NCBI GenBank assembly: GCA_025980665.1
Contig: JAICXC010000005.1
Location: forward strand, 1-64,000
Direction: 5' to 3'
Source: Bryobacteraceae bacterium
GTDB taxonomy: Bacteria; Acidobacteriota; Terriglobia; Bryobacterales; Bryobacteraceae
Length of the DNA: 64,000 nucleotides
Numbering within the stretch: position 1 is the first letter of the stretch; every line of letters begins with the position of its first letter. The notes under the pieces are model-generated. The model searched no databases and had not been told where the DNA came from. It saw only the letters and a list, made by a program, of their open reading frames with translations. Below are positions 17,723 through 26,680 of the stretch, piece after piece. Both the position numbers and the translations under genes were made by a program.

Positions 17723-18627
17723 CGCAATGCTTTCTCAATCTGCACGGATAGTTCCCGCTCGGTAGCCGCGCCCGGATGGTACCAGCTCACGATTCCCTTG
17801 CGATCCACCAGAGCCAGGGTGGGCGTGGAACTAGCACCATAGCGAGCGAAGTTCGCGTTGCTTAATGGCGCGGGAAAATCGCCCAGCGGCGCGTAGAATT
17901 GGCGGCGGATGCTTTCAATGTAGGGCTTTTCGACTGCGGGAGGCGCGTCGGCACCGTCGGCCACGTAGCCGTAGTATTCGGTCGGCCCAATGAGCGTCAG
18001 TCCTCGCGGGCCGTATTTCTTCATCAACCCGGCAATGATGGGAACGTCGGCTTTACAATCGGGACACCAATGTGCCCAGAAGAACAGCAGAATCGGCTTG
18101 CCATGCAGGCTGGCGATGGAGGGAGGCTTGCGGCCGAACCATACGGTCGTATCCAGCTCCGGCGCTGGCTTGCCTTCCAGGCTTAGCAGGTTGATGTTTT
18201 TCTGAATTCGCTCCTGTATGGAGGTGCCGGTGTAGGATTTCATCTCGGTACGCAGAAACGCGACCGCTTCGGCGCTTTCTCCTTGCGCGCCCATCACTTG
18301 CGCCTGCACCTCGATCGAAGCCCCCATTGCATAGAGCCATCGCTCGCGACCCACGCGCGGTCCACGCAGATTAGGGAGGGCCATCTGCCGAGTCTGTTCC
18401 GCATAGGCGGTGGCGCGATCGAATTTCTTAGCCGCCAAAGCACCACGCGCCTGCCAACTTATGGCGGCCGCCAGCTCAGAATCGGCTCCGTGGGCGCGCC
18501 GGTAGGCCTGAACCAAACGATCCGCTCCCGCGTAGTCGCCCTTGTCAATTGCTGCGCGGACGTCGTCGACGATCCCGGCGAAGGCGGCCGACGCAAGGAG
18601 TAGGGCGGTAAGTACGAGCCGCATCAT
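17719..18627 (-). CDS. Exported TlpA-like thioredoxin-fold protein with N-terminal helical repeat domain
   Basis: A 302-residue secreted protein. A signal peptide (LVLTALLLASAAFAG) is followed by about 130 residues of alpha-helical, TPR-like sequence and then a TlpA/ResA-type thioredoxin domain. The redox motif is W187-C188-P-D-C191 (FFWAHWCPDCKADVP), and the cis-proline strand is SSTPTLALVD. Such proteins act in disulfide exchange in the periplasm, often for cytochrome c maturation, which would suit the many c-type cytochromes here. Its stop overlaps the methyltransferase start (ATGA). Confidence 0.85.
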   Translation of the reverse strand: MMRLVLTALLLASAAFAGIVDDVRAAIDKGDYAGADRLVQAYRRAHGADSELAAAISWQARGALAAKKFDRATAYAEQTRQMALPNLRGPRVGRERWLYAMGASIEVQAQVMGAQGESAEAVAFLRTEMKSYTGTSIQERIQKNINLLSLEGKPAPELDTTVWFGRKPPSIASLHGKPILLFFWAHWCPDCKADVPIIAGLMKKYGPRGLTLIGPTEYYGYVADGADAPPAVEKPYIESIRRQFYAPLGDFPAPLSNANFARYGASSTPTLALVDRKGIVSWYHPGAATERELSVQIEKALR

Positions 18628-18655
18628 CCGAATTATACCCCCCGATCTGGGAGCT

Positions 18656-18722
18656 AAAAGGGGACAAGCCGAGAATTCAGTACACTAGTTGATTCTGAGG
18701 AAATAGGGAGCTGTCCCCTTTT
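18656..18722. repeat. 11-bp perfect inverted repeat with 45-base spacer
   Basis: AAAAGGGGACA at 18656-18666 and its exact complement TGTCCCCTTTT at 18712-18722 frame 45 bases between the thioredoxin operon start and the rplM promoter. The GGGGACA core resembles palindromic repeats scattered in several soil-bacterial genomes, but only one copy is in this window. It could be a miniature repeat remnant or a terminator-like barrier. Confidence 0.5.
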
Positions 18723-18732
18723 GGCCGTTGGT

Positions 18733-18762
18733 TTGACAGCGCCCGCCGGAATCCGGTAAGCT
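18733..18762 (+). promoter_or_regulatory. Predicted sigma70-type promoter for rplM-rpsI
   Basis: A perfect TTGACA at 18733-18738 and TAAGCT at 18757-18762 are 18 bases apart, about 40 bases ahead of the rplM start codon. Confidence 0.6.
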
Positions 18763-18801
18763 CAATGAGGTTCTAGAACTCGCAGGAGTACGTCTGTCTT
18801 C

Positions 18802-19233
18802 ATGAAAACCTCAATTCCATCGCCCGAAGGCATCACGCGCCAATGGCACTTGATCGATGCCGAAGAAGCGGTGCTGGGCCGGATCGCCAGTAAGGCGGCC
18901 AAGATTCTGATGGGCAAGCACAAGCCCACCTATACTCCGTTCCTCGATACCGGCGACCACGTGATCGTGGTGAACGCGGCCAAGGTTCGGCTGACTGGAA
19001 ACAAAGAAGAGCAAAAACTTTATCGCCGGCACTCGGGATATCCGGGCGGCTTAACGGAAACTCAAGCGCGGAAGGTACGGGCGACCCGTCCCACGCGGAT
19101 GGTGGAAGAAGCAGTCCAAGGCATGCTCCCGAAGAGCAAACTCGGGAAACAAATGTACCGCAAGCTGCAAGTCTACGCCGGTCCGAAGCATCCGCACCAA
19201 GCGCAAAAGCCAGTGGCACTGGCTGCCTCGTAA
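18802..19233 (+). CDS. rplM: 50S ribosomal protein L13
   Basis: A 143-residue large-subunit ribosomal protein of normal length. Characteristic segments are [32 protein letters not shown] and [11 protein letters not shown] near the middle, and [13 protein letters not shown] at the end. It starts the translation cluster and is followed 15 bases later by rpsI, the usual bacterial pair. Confidence 0.97.
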   Translation: MKTSIPSPEGITRQWHLIDAEEAVLGRIASKAAKILMGKHKPTYTPFLDTGDHVIVVNAAKVRLTGNKEEQKLYRRHSGYPGGLTETQARKVRATRPTRMVEEAVQGMLPKSKLGKQMYRKLQVYAGPKHPHQAQKPVALAAS

Positions 19234-19248
19234 GGAGATCTGACCAAA

Positions 19249-19641
19249 TTGGCTTTCGTACAGCATGTTGGAACAGGGCGCCGCAAGAGAGCGGTCGCGA
19301 GAGTCTTCCTGCGGGACGGGAAGGGCGAGATCACGGTAAACAGCCGCGCCTTTGAACATTACTTCCCGAGCGAGGCAGCCCGCGCGATTGTGCGGCAGCC
19401 TCTGTTGGCCACCGAAACGGCCGAGAAGTTCGATATCTGGATCACCACAGCCGGCGGCGGCCCCAATGGGCAAGCCGGAGCCGCCAAGCTGGGCATTGCT
19501 CGCGCACTGATCGAGTTCAACGCGGAGCTGCGCGGGAAATTGAAAGAGCTGGGTATGCTCACGCGCGATGCGCGCCAGCATGAGCGCAAGAAGTACGGGC
19601 AGAAGGGCGCCCGCAAGCGATTCCAGTTCTCGAAGCGTTAG
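19249..19641 (+). CDS. rpsI: 30S ribosomal protein S9
   Basis: A 130-residue small-subunit protein. [17 protein letters not shown] near the N-terminus and the basic tail [17 protein letters not shown], which reaches the P-site tRNA in the ribosome, are diagnostic. The start is TTG at 19249, supported by AAGGAG at correct spacing and by the family N-terminus. Confidence 0.97.
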   Translation: MAFVQHVGTGRRKRAVARVFLRDGKGEITVNSRAFEHYFPSEAARAIVRQPLLATETAEKFDIWITTAGGGPNGQAGAAKLGIARALIEFNAELRGKLKELGMLTRDARQHERKKYGQKGARKRFQFSKR

Positions 19642-19788
19642 CCGCATGATCCTCGCCAGTGGACGCGACTTTTGTTGGCGTTTACTTGCGTTCATTCGCG
19701 GCCGGTAGTTAGTTCAGCAACCCCGGGGCTGCAAATCCCGCTTTGGACCGTAGACCCGGGTTCCAAAAAATAGGCAGAAGGAGGAATT

Positions 19789-20688
19789 TTGCCGTCGATT
19801 AGCATGAAGGAATTGCTCGAAGCAGGCGTTCATTTCGGGCACCAGACCAAGCGCTGGAATCCAAAGATGAAAGAATACATCTTTGGCGAACGCAATGGTA
19901 TTTACATCGTTGACCTGCAGAAAACACTGAAACTGTTCAAGGACGCCATGCGGTACGTGGGCGAAATGGCGGCCCAAGGCAAGACCGTTCTGTTTGTGGG
20001 CACCAAGCGCCAGGCGCAGGAGGCCATCTCCGAAGAAGCCCTCCGGTGCTCCCAGTTTTACGTGAACCAGCGCTGGCTGGGCGGCCTGCTTACCAACATG
20101 ACCACGGTTCAGAAATCCATCAAGCGATTGAAGGAGCTGGACACCATGGCTGAAGCGGGCGATTGGGGTGGGCGCGCCAAGAAAGAAATCGTGCGCATGG
20201 AGCGCGAGCGCAAGCACCTCAACCAGAACCTGGCCGGCATCAAAGACATGAATGGTCTGCCGGATCTGCTGTTCGTGGTCGACTCAAATAAAGAGGCGAT
20301 CGCGGTGGAAGAAGCCCGCAAGCTGGGTATCGCGGTGGTCGCAGTAGTCGACACCAACTGCGATCCGGACAAAGTAGATTACGTGATTCCGGGCAACGAC
20401 GACGCTCTGCGCGCGATTCGCCTGTTCACGAATAAGATCGCGGACGCGGTTATCGAAGGCCGGCAACTGGCCACTGAGCACGATTTCGTTCCCGAGAAGA
20501 TCGCGGAAACTGGAGATGAAGCTCCGGTGGAAGAGATGCCGGAGTATTCGGAATACGTCGATCCGAAATACGCCGCCCAGCTCATGTCGGAGAGCATGCC
20601 GGACGAAGATCTGCCGTCGACTTCGCTGCCGCGCAAGGGACCGGTGTCGGAAGCCGTGGCCGACGAAGCGTCGAGCGGAAATCCGTAA
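19789..20688 (+). CDS. rpsB: 30S ribosomal protein S2 with acidic C-terminal extension
   Basis: A 299-residue small-subunit protein. The N-terminus [26 protein letters not shown], the motif GTKRQAQ and [13 protein letters not shown] are diagnostic. It is about 50 residues longer than the usual S2 because of an acidic, Ser/Pro-rich tail (from about residue 245). The start is TTG at 19789 with AAGGAGG upstream. It is separated from tsf by about 100 bases containing hairpins. Confidence 0.97.
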   Translation: MPSISMKELLEAGVHFGHQTKRWNPKMKEYIFGERNGIYIVDLQKTLKLFKDAMRYVGEMAAQGKTVLFVGTKRQAQEAISEEALRCSQFYVNQRWLGGLLTNMTTVQKSIKRLKELDTMAEAGDWGGRAKKEIVRMERERKHLNQNLAGIKDMNGLPDLLFVVDSNKEAIAVEEARKLGIAVVAVVDTNCDPDKVDYVIPGNDDALRAIRLFTNKIADAVIEGRQLATEHDFVPEKIAETGDEAPVEEMPEYSEYVDPKYAAQLMSESMPDEDLPSTSLPRKGPVSEAVADEASSGNP

Positions 20689-20700
20689 ACATTAGGTAGA

Positions 20701-20770
20701 GTCGGGCCGGCTGCGGGTAAACAATGCCCGACCCCTACGATCCGGTGTAGGGGCGGGGCACGCCACGCCC
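20701..20770. repeat. Three consecutive hairpins between rpsB and tsf
   Basis: GTCGGGC (20701-20707) pairs with GCCCGAC (20726-20732); CCCCTAC (20732-20738) pairs with GTAGGGG (20747-20753); GGGCG (20751-20755) pairs with CGCCC (20766-20770). The arms share one to three bases, so neighbouring stems compete slightly. There is no strong T run on the plus strand. It may be a REP-like element or an attenuator that lowers tsf expression relative to rpsB. Confidence 0.55.
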
Positions 20771-20791
20771 TAAGCGTTTTAAAAGGAATCT

Positions 20792-21430
20792 ATGGAGATC
20801 AGTGCACAGTTAGTAAAGCAGCTCCGCGAGCGAACCGGAGCCGGGATGATGGAGTGTAAAGCCGCGCTAGTTGAAGCGAAGGGCGATTTGGGCGAAGCTG
20901 AAGTGGTGCTGCGCAAGAAGGGAATTGCTTCGGCATCCAAGAAGTCGGCGCGAACCACCAAGCAGGGCGTGATTGCCAGCTACATCCATCCGGGAGCACA
21001 ATTGGGCGTGATGATCGAGGTCAACTGCGAGTCAGACTTCGTTGCACGCACTGACGATTTTCAGGAGCTGGTGCACGATCTGGCCATGCAGGTGGCCGCG
21101 GCCGATCCGCAGTTCATTCGCAAAGAGGAAGTCACCCAGGCGGCGCTCGACAAAGAGAAGGACATCCAGCGCAGCCGCGCGCTCGCCGAGGGCAAGCCCG
21201 AGAAGATGGTCGACAAGATTGTCGAGGGCCGCATGAACAAGTACTACGAAGAGGTGTGCCTGTACGAGCAGCCCTTCATCAAGGAAAACACCACTTCCAT
21301 CGCCGATGTGATCAAGGCAAAGATCGCCAAGCTCGGCGAGAATATCACCGTTTCGCGCTTTGTGCGATTCAAAGTCGGTGACGCCGTGTCGGCGGATACG
21401 ACCGGTTCCGAAACTCCCTCGGCCGAGTAG
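20792..21430 (+). CDS. tsf: Elongation factor Ts
   Basis: A 212-residue nucleotide-exchange factor for EF-Tu. The N-terminal UBA-like domain carries VKQLRERTGAGMMECKAALVEAKGDLGEAE, with the TGAGMM motif, and the core has IEVNCESDFVARTDDF. It is of the shorter class (about 200 residues) rather than the 280-residue enterobacterial form. The start ATG has AAGGAAT upstream. Confidence 0.97.
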   Translation: MEISAQLVKQLRERTGAGMMECKAALVEAKGDLGEAEVVLRKKGIASASKKSARTTKQGVIASYIHPGAQLGVMIEVNCESDFVARTDDFQELVHDLAMQVAAADPQFIRKEEVTQAALDKEKDIQRSRALAEGKPEKMVDKIVEGRMNKYYEEVCLYEQPFIKENTTSIADVIKAKIAKLGENITVSRFVRFKVGDAVSADTTGSETPSAE

Positions 21431-21433
21431 CTC

Positions 21434-22141
21434 GTGCCACGCTACGGTCGTATTCTTCTCAAGCTCAGCGGTGAAGTTCTCGCCGGAGAAGCGTCCTTTG
21501 GCATCGATCCGGAACGCGTGAAAGCACTGGCGGCCGAAGTCGCGGAAGTAGCGCAATCCGGGGTTCAGATCGGCCTGGTAGTGGGCGGTGGAAACTTCTT
21601 TCGTGGGGTGGCGGCAGCCGCGCAGAAAATGGATCGGGTGACCGCGGATCACATGGGGATGCTGGCCACGGTGATCAACGCTCTGGCGCTGCAGGATGCT
21701 CTGGAGAAGGCAGGCTCCCCCACTCGCGTGATGACCGCGATCGAGATGCGTTCGGTGGCCGAACCGTACATCCGGCGGCGAGCCATCCGGCATCTGGAGA
21801 AGGGCCGGCTGGTGATCTTCGCCGCGGGCACTTCGAATCCATATTTTTCGACGGATACGGCCGCCACTCTGCGTGGCCTCGAAATCCACGCCGAAGTAGT
21901 CGCGAAGGCCACGCGTGTGGACGGCGTCTACGATAAAGACCCGTTGAAGCACTCGGACGCCTCGCGTTTTTCGGAAATCGGGTATTCCGACGTGCTGTCG
22001 CGCAACCTGCGCGTGCTGGATGCTTCGGCCGTGGCCATGTGCCGCGACAACCATATGCCGATTCTGGTTTTCAATTTGAACGTCCGGGGCAATATAATGC
22101 GTATGGCGATGGGCGAACCTATCGGCACACTAATTAACTAA
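21434..22141 (+). CDS. pyrH: Uridylate kinase (UMP kinase)
   Basis: A 235-residue amino-acid-kinase-fold enzyme that phosphorylates UMP to [16 protein letters not shown] at the N-terminus, [12 protein letters not shown] (phosphate-binding), [19 protein letters not shown] (here [15 protein letters not shown]) and [12 protein letters not shown] are diagnostic. The start is GTG at 21434, three bases after the tsf stop, so translation is probably coupled. Confidence 0.97.
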   Translation: MPRYGRILLKLSGEVLAGEASFGIDPERVKALAAEVAEVAQSGVQIGLVVGGGNFFRGVAAAAQKMDRVTADHMGMLATVINALALQDALEKAGSPTRVMTAIEMRSVAEPYIRRRAIRHLEKGRLVIFAAGTSNPYFSTDTAATLRGLEIHAEVVAKATRVDGVYDKDPLKHSDASRFSEIGYSDVLSRNLRVLDASAVAMCRDNHMPILVFNLNVRGNIMRMAMGEPIGTLIN

Positions 22142-22146
22142 ACCTT

Positions 22147-22749
22147 ATGGCTGAACCAACTGCAGCCCCCGCGGGGCAAAATTTCAAGAACGTCAAAGAC
22201 GTCGAGAACAGCGCCAAGGCGCGGATGGACAAGTCCATCGGCGATATGCAACACACCATTGCGGGCATCCGCACGGGGCGCGCTTCGGTGAGCGTGTTCG
22301 ACAATATTCGTGTCGATTACTATGGCTCGCCCACGCCGCTCAACCAGGTTGCCAACCTGCACGTGCCGGAGCCAACCCTCATCACGATCACGCCCTGGGA
22401 TGTCTCGCAAATTGGAGCGATCGAGAAGGCCATCCGGGTATCCGATCTGGGCCTGAATCCAGCCAATGACGGCAAGATGATTCGCGTGCCCATTCCTCCG
22501 CTCACAGAGGAACGACGGAAGGAAATCGTCAAGCGGCTGCATCACGTGGCGGAAGAGCACCGCGTGGCGCTGCGCAACGTGCGTCGGGACGCCAACGAGC
22601 ACTTGAAGAAGCTCCTCAAGGACAAGGCTATCAGCGAGGACGAAGAACGACGGGCGCTGGAAGAGACCCAGAAGATGACCGACGTCTATATCAGCAAGGT
22701 GGATGCGGCATCGAAGGCGAAAGAGAAAGAGATTTTGGAATTGAAGTAG
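22147..22749 (+). CDS. frr: Ribosome recycling factor
   Basis: A 200-residue factor that splits post-termination ribosomes with EF-G. Diagnostic parts are GIRTGRASVSVFDNIRVDYYG, NLHVPEPTLITITPWD, IRVPIPPLTEERRKEIVK and the C-terminal helix. It follows pyrH by five bases. An extra 15-residue N-terminal stretch (EPTAAPAGQNFKNVK) precedes the usual start region. Confidence 0.97.
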   Translation: MAEPTAAPAGQNFKNVKDVENSAKARMDKSIGDMQHTIAGIRTGRASVSVFDNIRVDYYGSPTPLNQVANLHVPEPTLITITPWDVSQIGAIEKAIRVSDLGLNPANDGKMIRVPIPPLTEERRKEIVKRLHHVAEEHRVALRNVRRDANEHLKKLLKDKAISEDEERRALEETQKMTDVYISKVDAASKAKEKEILELK

Positions 22750-22752
22750 GGC

Positions 22753-23043
22753 TTAGTGGCCCTGCGCTTCGATACGCGTCAAGCGGTTGTCAATTTCGAC
22801 AACCTTGCTTAACACGAGATCGAAACGCGTATCGAACTTTGTTTCCAAGTTGCTGATTCGGCTATCGATTCGGTTCTCGAAGCTGTTAAACCGCGTATCC
22901 AATCCGCCTAGGCGGCCTTCCATCGACGTCATTCGCAAGTTCAGATCGTTGAAGCGAGCGTTGTTTAGCAGGATCCCGATTAGCACGGTGATCATCGTTG
23001 GCACATTGGCAATGGCCAGGATGTAAAGCTGATTGTGATCCAT
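22753..23043 (-). CDS. Small membrane-anchored coiled-coil protein
   Basis: A 96-residue protein with one N-terminal membrane segment (LYILAIANVPTMITVLIGILL) followed by a long amphipathic helix with heptad-like spacing (SMEGRLGGLDTRFNSFENRIDSRISNLETKFDTRFD, read here as repeated N/D-R-I/F units). Similar short membrane plus coiled-coil proteins are common in Acidobacteria. No function is known. It lies between frr and the M16 operon, and its start overlaps the predicted promoter of that operon. Confidence 0.65.
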   Translation of the reverse strand: MDHNQLYILAIANVPTMITVLIGILLNNARFNDLNLRMTSMEGRLGGLDTRFNSFENRIDSRISNLETKFDTRFDLVLSKVVEIDNRLTRIEAQGH

Positions 23044-23062
23044 CGACTGACTTCAGTATACT
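23033..23062 (+). promoter_or_regulatory. Predicted promoter of the M16 peptidase operon
   Basis: TTGTGA at 23033-23038 and TATACT at 23057-23062 are 18 bases apart, 25 bases before the first start codon. It overlaps the start codon region of the oppositely oriented small membrane protein gene. Confidence 0.45.
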
Positions 23063-23087
23063 CTTGCGGCCTTGATACCCTGGATGC

Positions 23088-24581
23088 ATGCGGTTACGCA
23101 TCCTCGCCTTCGTTTTGGTCTCCGGCCTCCTGGCTGCCCAGAGCCTCCCGGATTTCGAGAAGAAAGTCACTCAATTCAGGCTGGCCAATGGCCTGACGTT
23201 TTTGGTGATCGAGCGCCATGACGCGCCGGTAGTATCTTTTCATACCTATGCGAATGTGGGGGCGGTCGACGATCCCACGGGACGCACCGGGCTGGCGCAC
23301 ATGTTCGAGCACATGGCGTTCAAGGGCACCCCGAACATCGGCACCAAGAACTGGCCGGCGGAAAAGAAAGCCTTGGACGCCATCGAGGAGGTCTACGATC
23401 GCCTGGACGCCGAGCGTAATAAGGCCTTCCGGGCGGACCCAAAGAAAATCGAGGTGCTCGAAGCTGAGGTGAAAGCCGCTATCGCCAAGGCGGATAGTTA
23501 CGTGGAATCGAACGAATACGACCGCATCGTGGAATCGAACGGCGGTGTGGGGATGAACGCAGGCACGGCCGAAGATGAAACCACGTATTTCTATAGTTTC
23601 CCATCGAATCGAATCGAGCTGTGGTTTCTGCTGGAATCGGAACGCTTCCTGCATCCGGTGTTTCGCGAGTTCTACAAAGAACGCGACGTGGTGCGCGAAG
23701 AACGGCGCATGCGAATCGAATCAAGTCCGCAGGGGCAGTTGATCGAGGCGCTCGACTCGACAGCGTTTGCGGCGCATCCTTACAAGAACAGTCCTGCCGG
23801 TTGGGCCAGCGATATTGAGAGCCTGCGCGCGACGGATGCGGAAGCGTTTTATAAACGTTACTACGGGCCGTCCAATCTGACCATCGGGATCGCGGGCGAT
23901 GTGAATCCAGCTGAGGCGAAAAAACTCGCCGAGAAGTATTTTGGACGGATTCCGGCGCGTCCAACGCCGCCGTTGGTAGACACGGTGGAGCCTCCACAGA
24001 ACGGTGAAAAGCGCGTGATGGTGGCATCGCCGGCGCAACCGTTTCTTGTTATCGCTTATAAGCGGCCAGATCAGTACTCCAAAGATAATGCCGCACTCGA
24101 TGTGCTGGAGCAGATTCTCTCTGGGGGACGAACCAGCATTATTTACAAGGAAATGGTACGGGACAAGAAGATCGCGCTGGGTGCCGCCAGCTATGCCACT
24201 TATCCAGGCGGCAAGTATCCGGGTCTATTCCTGTTTTTCGTGGTTCCCAACAGCGGCCACACTGTCGATGAAATGGAGAAGGCAGTCTACGAAATCGTCG
24301 ATCGAGTCAAAAAAGAAAAGCCGGACGCAGCGGCGCTCCAGCGGGTGAAAATCAATCTCCGCGCGGCGCTGATTCAGAAGCTGGATAGCAACGCCGGCCT
24401 GGCGGCTGAACTATGTGCTTATCAAGCGGGCTACGGTGATTGGCGCAAGCTGTTCACCGAACTCGATGAATACAACCAGGTGACGGCGGACGATGTACAG
24501 CGCGTCGCGCAGAAGTATTTGCTGGAGGGTACCCGGACGGTAGTGTTCACGTACGCTCCAACAAAAGGAGATGCGAAATGA
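23088..24581 (+). CDS. Exported M16 zinc peptidase (active subunit)
   Basis: A 497-residue periplasmic pitrilysin-family peptidase. A signal peptide (ILAFVLVSGLLAAQS) precedes the inverted zinc motif H71-M-F-E74-H75 in GLAHMFEHMAFKG. The second half has the usual R-Y region and the ISGGRTSIIYKEMV segment (LSGGRTS...). It overlaps the next gene by ATGA (24578-24581). With the catalytically dead second subunit it probably forms the two-chain clamshell typical of bacterial M16B enzymes. Substrate unknown; peptides entering or exported to the periplasm are likely. Confidence 0.92.
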   Translation: MRLRILAFVLVSGLLAAQSLPDFEKKVTQFRLANGLTFLVIERHDAPVVSFHTYANVGAVDDPTGRTGLAHMFEHMAFKGTPNIGTKNWPAEKKALDAIEEVYDRLDAERNKAFRADPKKIEVLEAEVKAAIAKADSYVESNEYDRIVESNGGVGMNAGTAEDETTYFYSFPSNRIELWFLLESERFLHPVFREFYKERDVVREERRMRIESSPQGQLIEALDSTAFAAHPYKNSPAGWASDIESLRATDAEAFYKRYYGPSNLTIGIAGDVNPAEAKKLAEKYFGRIPARPTPPLVDTVEPPQNGEKRVMVASPAQPFLVIAYKRPDQYSKDNAALDVLEQILSGGRTSIIYKEMVRDKKIALGAASYATYPGGKYPGLFLFFVVPNSGHTVDEMEKAVYEIVDRVKKEKPDAAALQRVKINLRAALIQKLDSNAGLAAELCAYQAGYGDWRKLFTELDEYNQVTADDVQRVAQKYLLEGTRTVVFTYAPTKGDAK

Positions 24582-26680
24582 AGCGCTTACTCTTGGCGGT
24601 ATCTTTCGTAGCTGTCGCATTGGGACAGACCGCCGCACAGCCGGTTCCCACTTATAAAACGCTGAAATATCCGCCGCTTCCCCAAGTTAAGATTCCCGAA
24701 CCAGCGGAGGTCACGCTGGCGAACGGCATGCGCGTGCTGATGCTCGAGGATCATGAGCTCCCACTGATCCGGGGCGTGGCCATGATTCGCACCGGAAATC
24801 TGTTCGATCCACCGGACAAGCGGGGCCTGTCCCAAGTGATGGCGGACGTGCTGCGGTCCGGCGGCACTAAATCGAAGACCGGCGACCAGATCGACGAGGA
24901 GTTGGAGAATATCGCCGGGACCGTAGAAGCGGGCATGGATGAAAGCAGCGCGAGCGTGAGCTTTTCCGGATTGAAGGAGACCACCGATCAGGTGCTCACA
25001 GTGTTTAGAGATGTGCTCACGAATCCGGAGTTCCGCCAGGACAAACTGGATCTGACGCTGACGCAGTACCGTAGCGCCATCGCCCGGCGCAATGACGACG
25101 CCGCCGATATTCCCAGCCGCGAACTGACACGCATCCTATATGGGCGGGATACACCCTACGGCTGGCAGCCCGAATACGAGGACCTTGCGCGTATTCATCG
25201 CGAAGATTTGATCGCCTTCTATCAGCGCTACTACTTCCCCAAGAACATCATGCTGGCCGTGTATGGCGATTTCAATGCGGTGGAGATGCGTGACAAGCTG
25301 GAGAATTTGTTCGGCGCCTGGAAGGTGGAGCAATCTCCGGTGACGCCGTTCCCCGCGGTAACCGCCAAGCCCGCTCCGGGGGTCTATTTCGCGACGAAAG
25401 AAGATGTCACGCAGACGTTTTTCTCTATCGGCGAATTGGGGGGAACGCTACGGGATCCGGACTATCCCGCGCTCGAAGTCGCCACCAACATTCTGGGAGA
25501 AGGCTTCAGCAGCCGCTTGGTCTCGAGGATCCGCACGCAGCTCGGTTATGCCTACAGCATTGGCGCAAGCTGGGGGGCGAACTACAACTTTCCGGGAACG
25601 TTCCGTATCAGTGGCAGCACGAAATCCATGACCATGGTGGAGACCGCGCAGGCGATCCGCGAGGAAGTCGAAAAGCTTCGCAGTACGGAGGTGACGGAAA
25701 AGGAATTGGAGGAAGCCAAGCAGGCGGTGCTCAATAGCTTCGTGTTCTTCTTCGACAGCCCCTCGAAGACACTCAATCGGGTGATGCGCTATGAGTATTT
25801 CGGATATCCCAAGGATTTCCTGTTCCAGTACCAGAAGGCGGTCGCGGGAGTGACGCGCGCGGACGTACTGCGCGTGGCGAGAGCGCATATCCATCCCGAG
25901 GAGCTGGCGATTGTCATGGTCGGGAATCCCAAGGAATTCGGGAAGCCCCTGACGACGCTGGGCAAGGTCACGGAGCTCGATCTGACCATTCCAGAGCCGA
26001 AACAGGAGCTTTCGAAATCGGATGCTGGGAGCCTCGCGCGTGGGAAGCAGATGCTCGTACGCGCCCAACAGGCCATGGGCGGAGCAGAGAAATTGGCCGC
26101 GGTTAAAGATGCGACCTATACGGCAGAACTGGCTTTGGAGCAAGCTGCGGGCGGATTCAAGGTAAAGCAGGTCAGCATGTACCTGGCGCCCGACCAGCTC
26201 CGGCAGGAGCAGGAGCTTCCCTTCGGAAAGATCATCGCTTATACCGACGGCAGGTCCGGATGGGTGGCGACGCCGCAAGGCGTGCAGCCGATGCCGGCCG
26301 AGCTACTGAAACAGGCACAGGGCGAGACATTTCGGGAACCGTACGCACTGATGCTGTCCGATCGCAATTCGTCGTCTACAGTGAACGCTATAGGGGATAA
26401 CGCGGCTGAGATCGCGACCGCCAGCGGCAGTCTCCGGGTGCGAGTCGACTTTGATCCAACGACGGGATTACCTGCGCGGGAAGTTTACACGGAGCCGGGC
26501 CAGAACGGCGCTCCCGCGGAAACCACGGATATCTTTTCGGACTGGCGTGAAGTTGCCGGTATCAAATTGCCCTACAAGGCCATCCAACTAGAGAACGGCA
26601 TGAAGATGCTGGAAGTCACTGTCTCCGAATATAAAATCAACCGCGGCCTGACCGCGGCGGAGTTAAGTAAACGGCCATGA
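24578..26680 (+). CDS. Inactive M16-family subunit fused to a LolA-like C-terminal domain
   Basis: A 700-residue exported protein. Residues about 40-460 are an M16 fold, but the zinc motif is lost: the equivalent of HxxEH reads Q86-V-M-A89-D90 (GLSQVMADVLRSGG). The conserved C-terminal R/Y-type segment RIRTQLGYAYSIGAS is kept, as in non-catalytic partner subunits. From about residue 485 a separate beta module starts (QAMGGAEKLAAVKDATYTAEL, then DGRSGWVATPQG), resembling the tail of the cytochrome at 3891 and the protein at 26677. It is coupled by ATGA overlaps to both neighbours. Confidence 0.9.
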   Translation: MKRLLLAVSFVAVALGQTAAQPVPTYKTLKYPPLPQVKIPEPAEVTLANGMRVLMLEDHELPLIRGVAMIRTGNLFDPPDKRGLSQVMADVLRSGGTKSKTGDQIDEELENIAGTVEAGMDESSASVSFSGLKETTDQVLTVFRDVLTNPEFRQDKLDLTLTQYRSAIARRNDDAADIPSRELTRILYGRDTPYGWQPEYEDLARIHREDLIAFYQRYYFPKNIMLAVYGDFNAVEMRDKLENLFGAWKVEQSPVTPFPAVTAKPAPGVYFATKEDVTQTFFSIGELGGTLRDPDYPALEVATNILGEGFSSRLVSRIRTQLGYAYSIGASWGANYNFPGTFRISGSTKSMTMVETAQAIREEVEKLRSTEVTEKELEEAKQAVLNSFVFFFDSPSKTLNRVMRYEYFGYPKDFLFQYQKAVAGVTRADVLRVARAHIHPEELAIVMVGNPKEFGKPLTTLGKVTELDLTIPEPKQELSKSDAGSLARGKQMLVRAQQAMGGAEKLAAVKDATYTAELALEQAAGGFKVKQVSMYLAPDQLRQEQELPFGKIIAYTDGRSGWVATPQGVQPMPAELLKQAQGETFREPYALMLSDRNSSSTVNAIGDNAAEIATASGSLRVRVDFDPTTGLPAREVYTEPGQNGAPAETTDIFSDWREVAGIKLPYKAIQLENGMKMLEVTVSEYKINRGLTAAELSKRP

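Noticed and set aside
19700-19775. tRNA-Cys-like anticodon arm (5-bp stem with CTGCAAA loop) between rpsI and rpsB
   Set aside because: The anticodon arm is convincing alone and a weak D-stem can be drawn, but D-loop GG and a paired T arm are missing and the acceptor stem does not close. Probably chance or a remnant.
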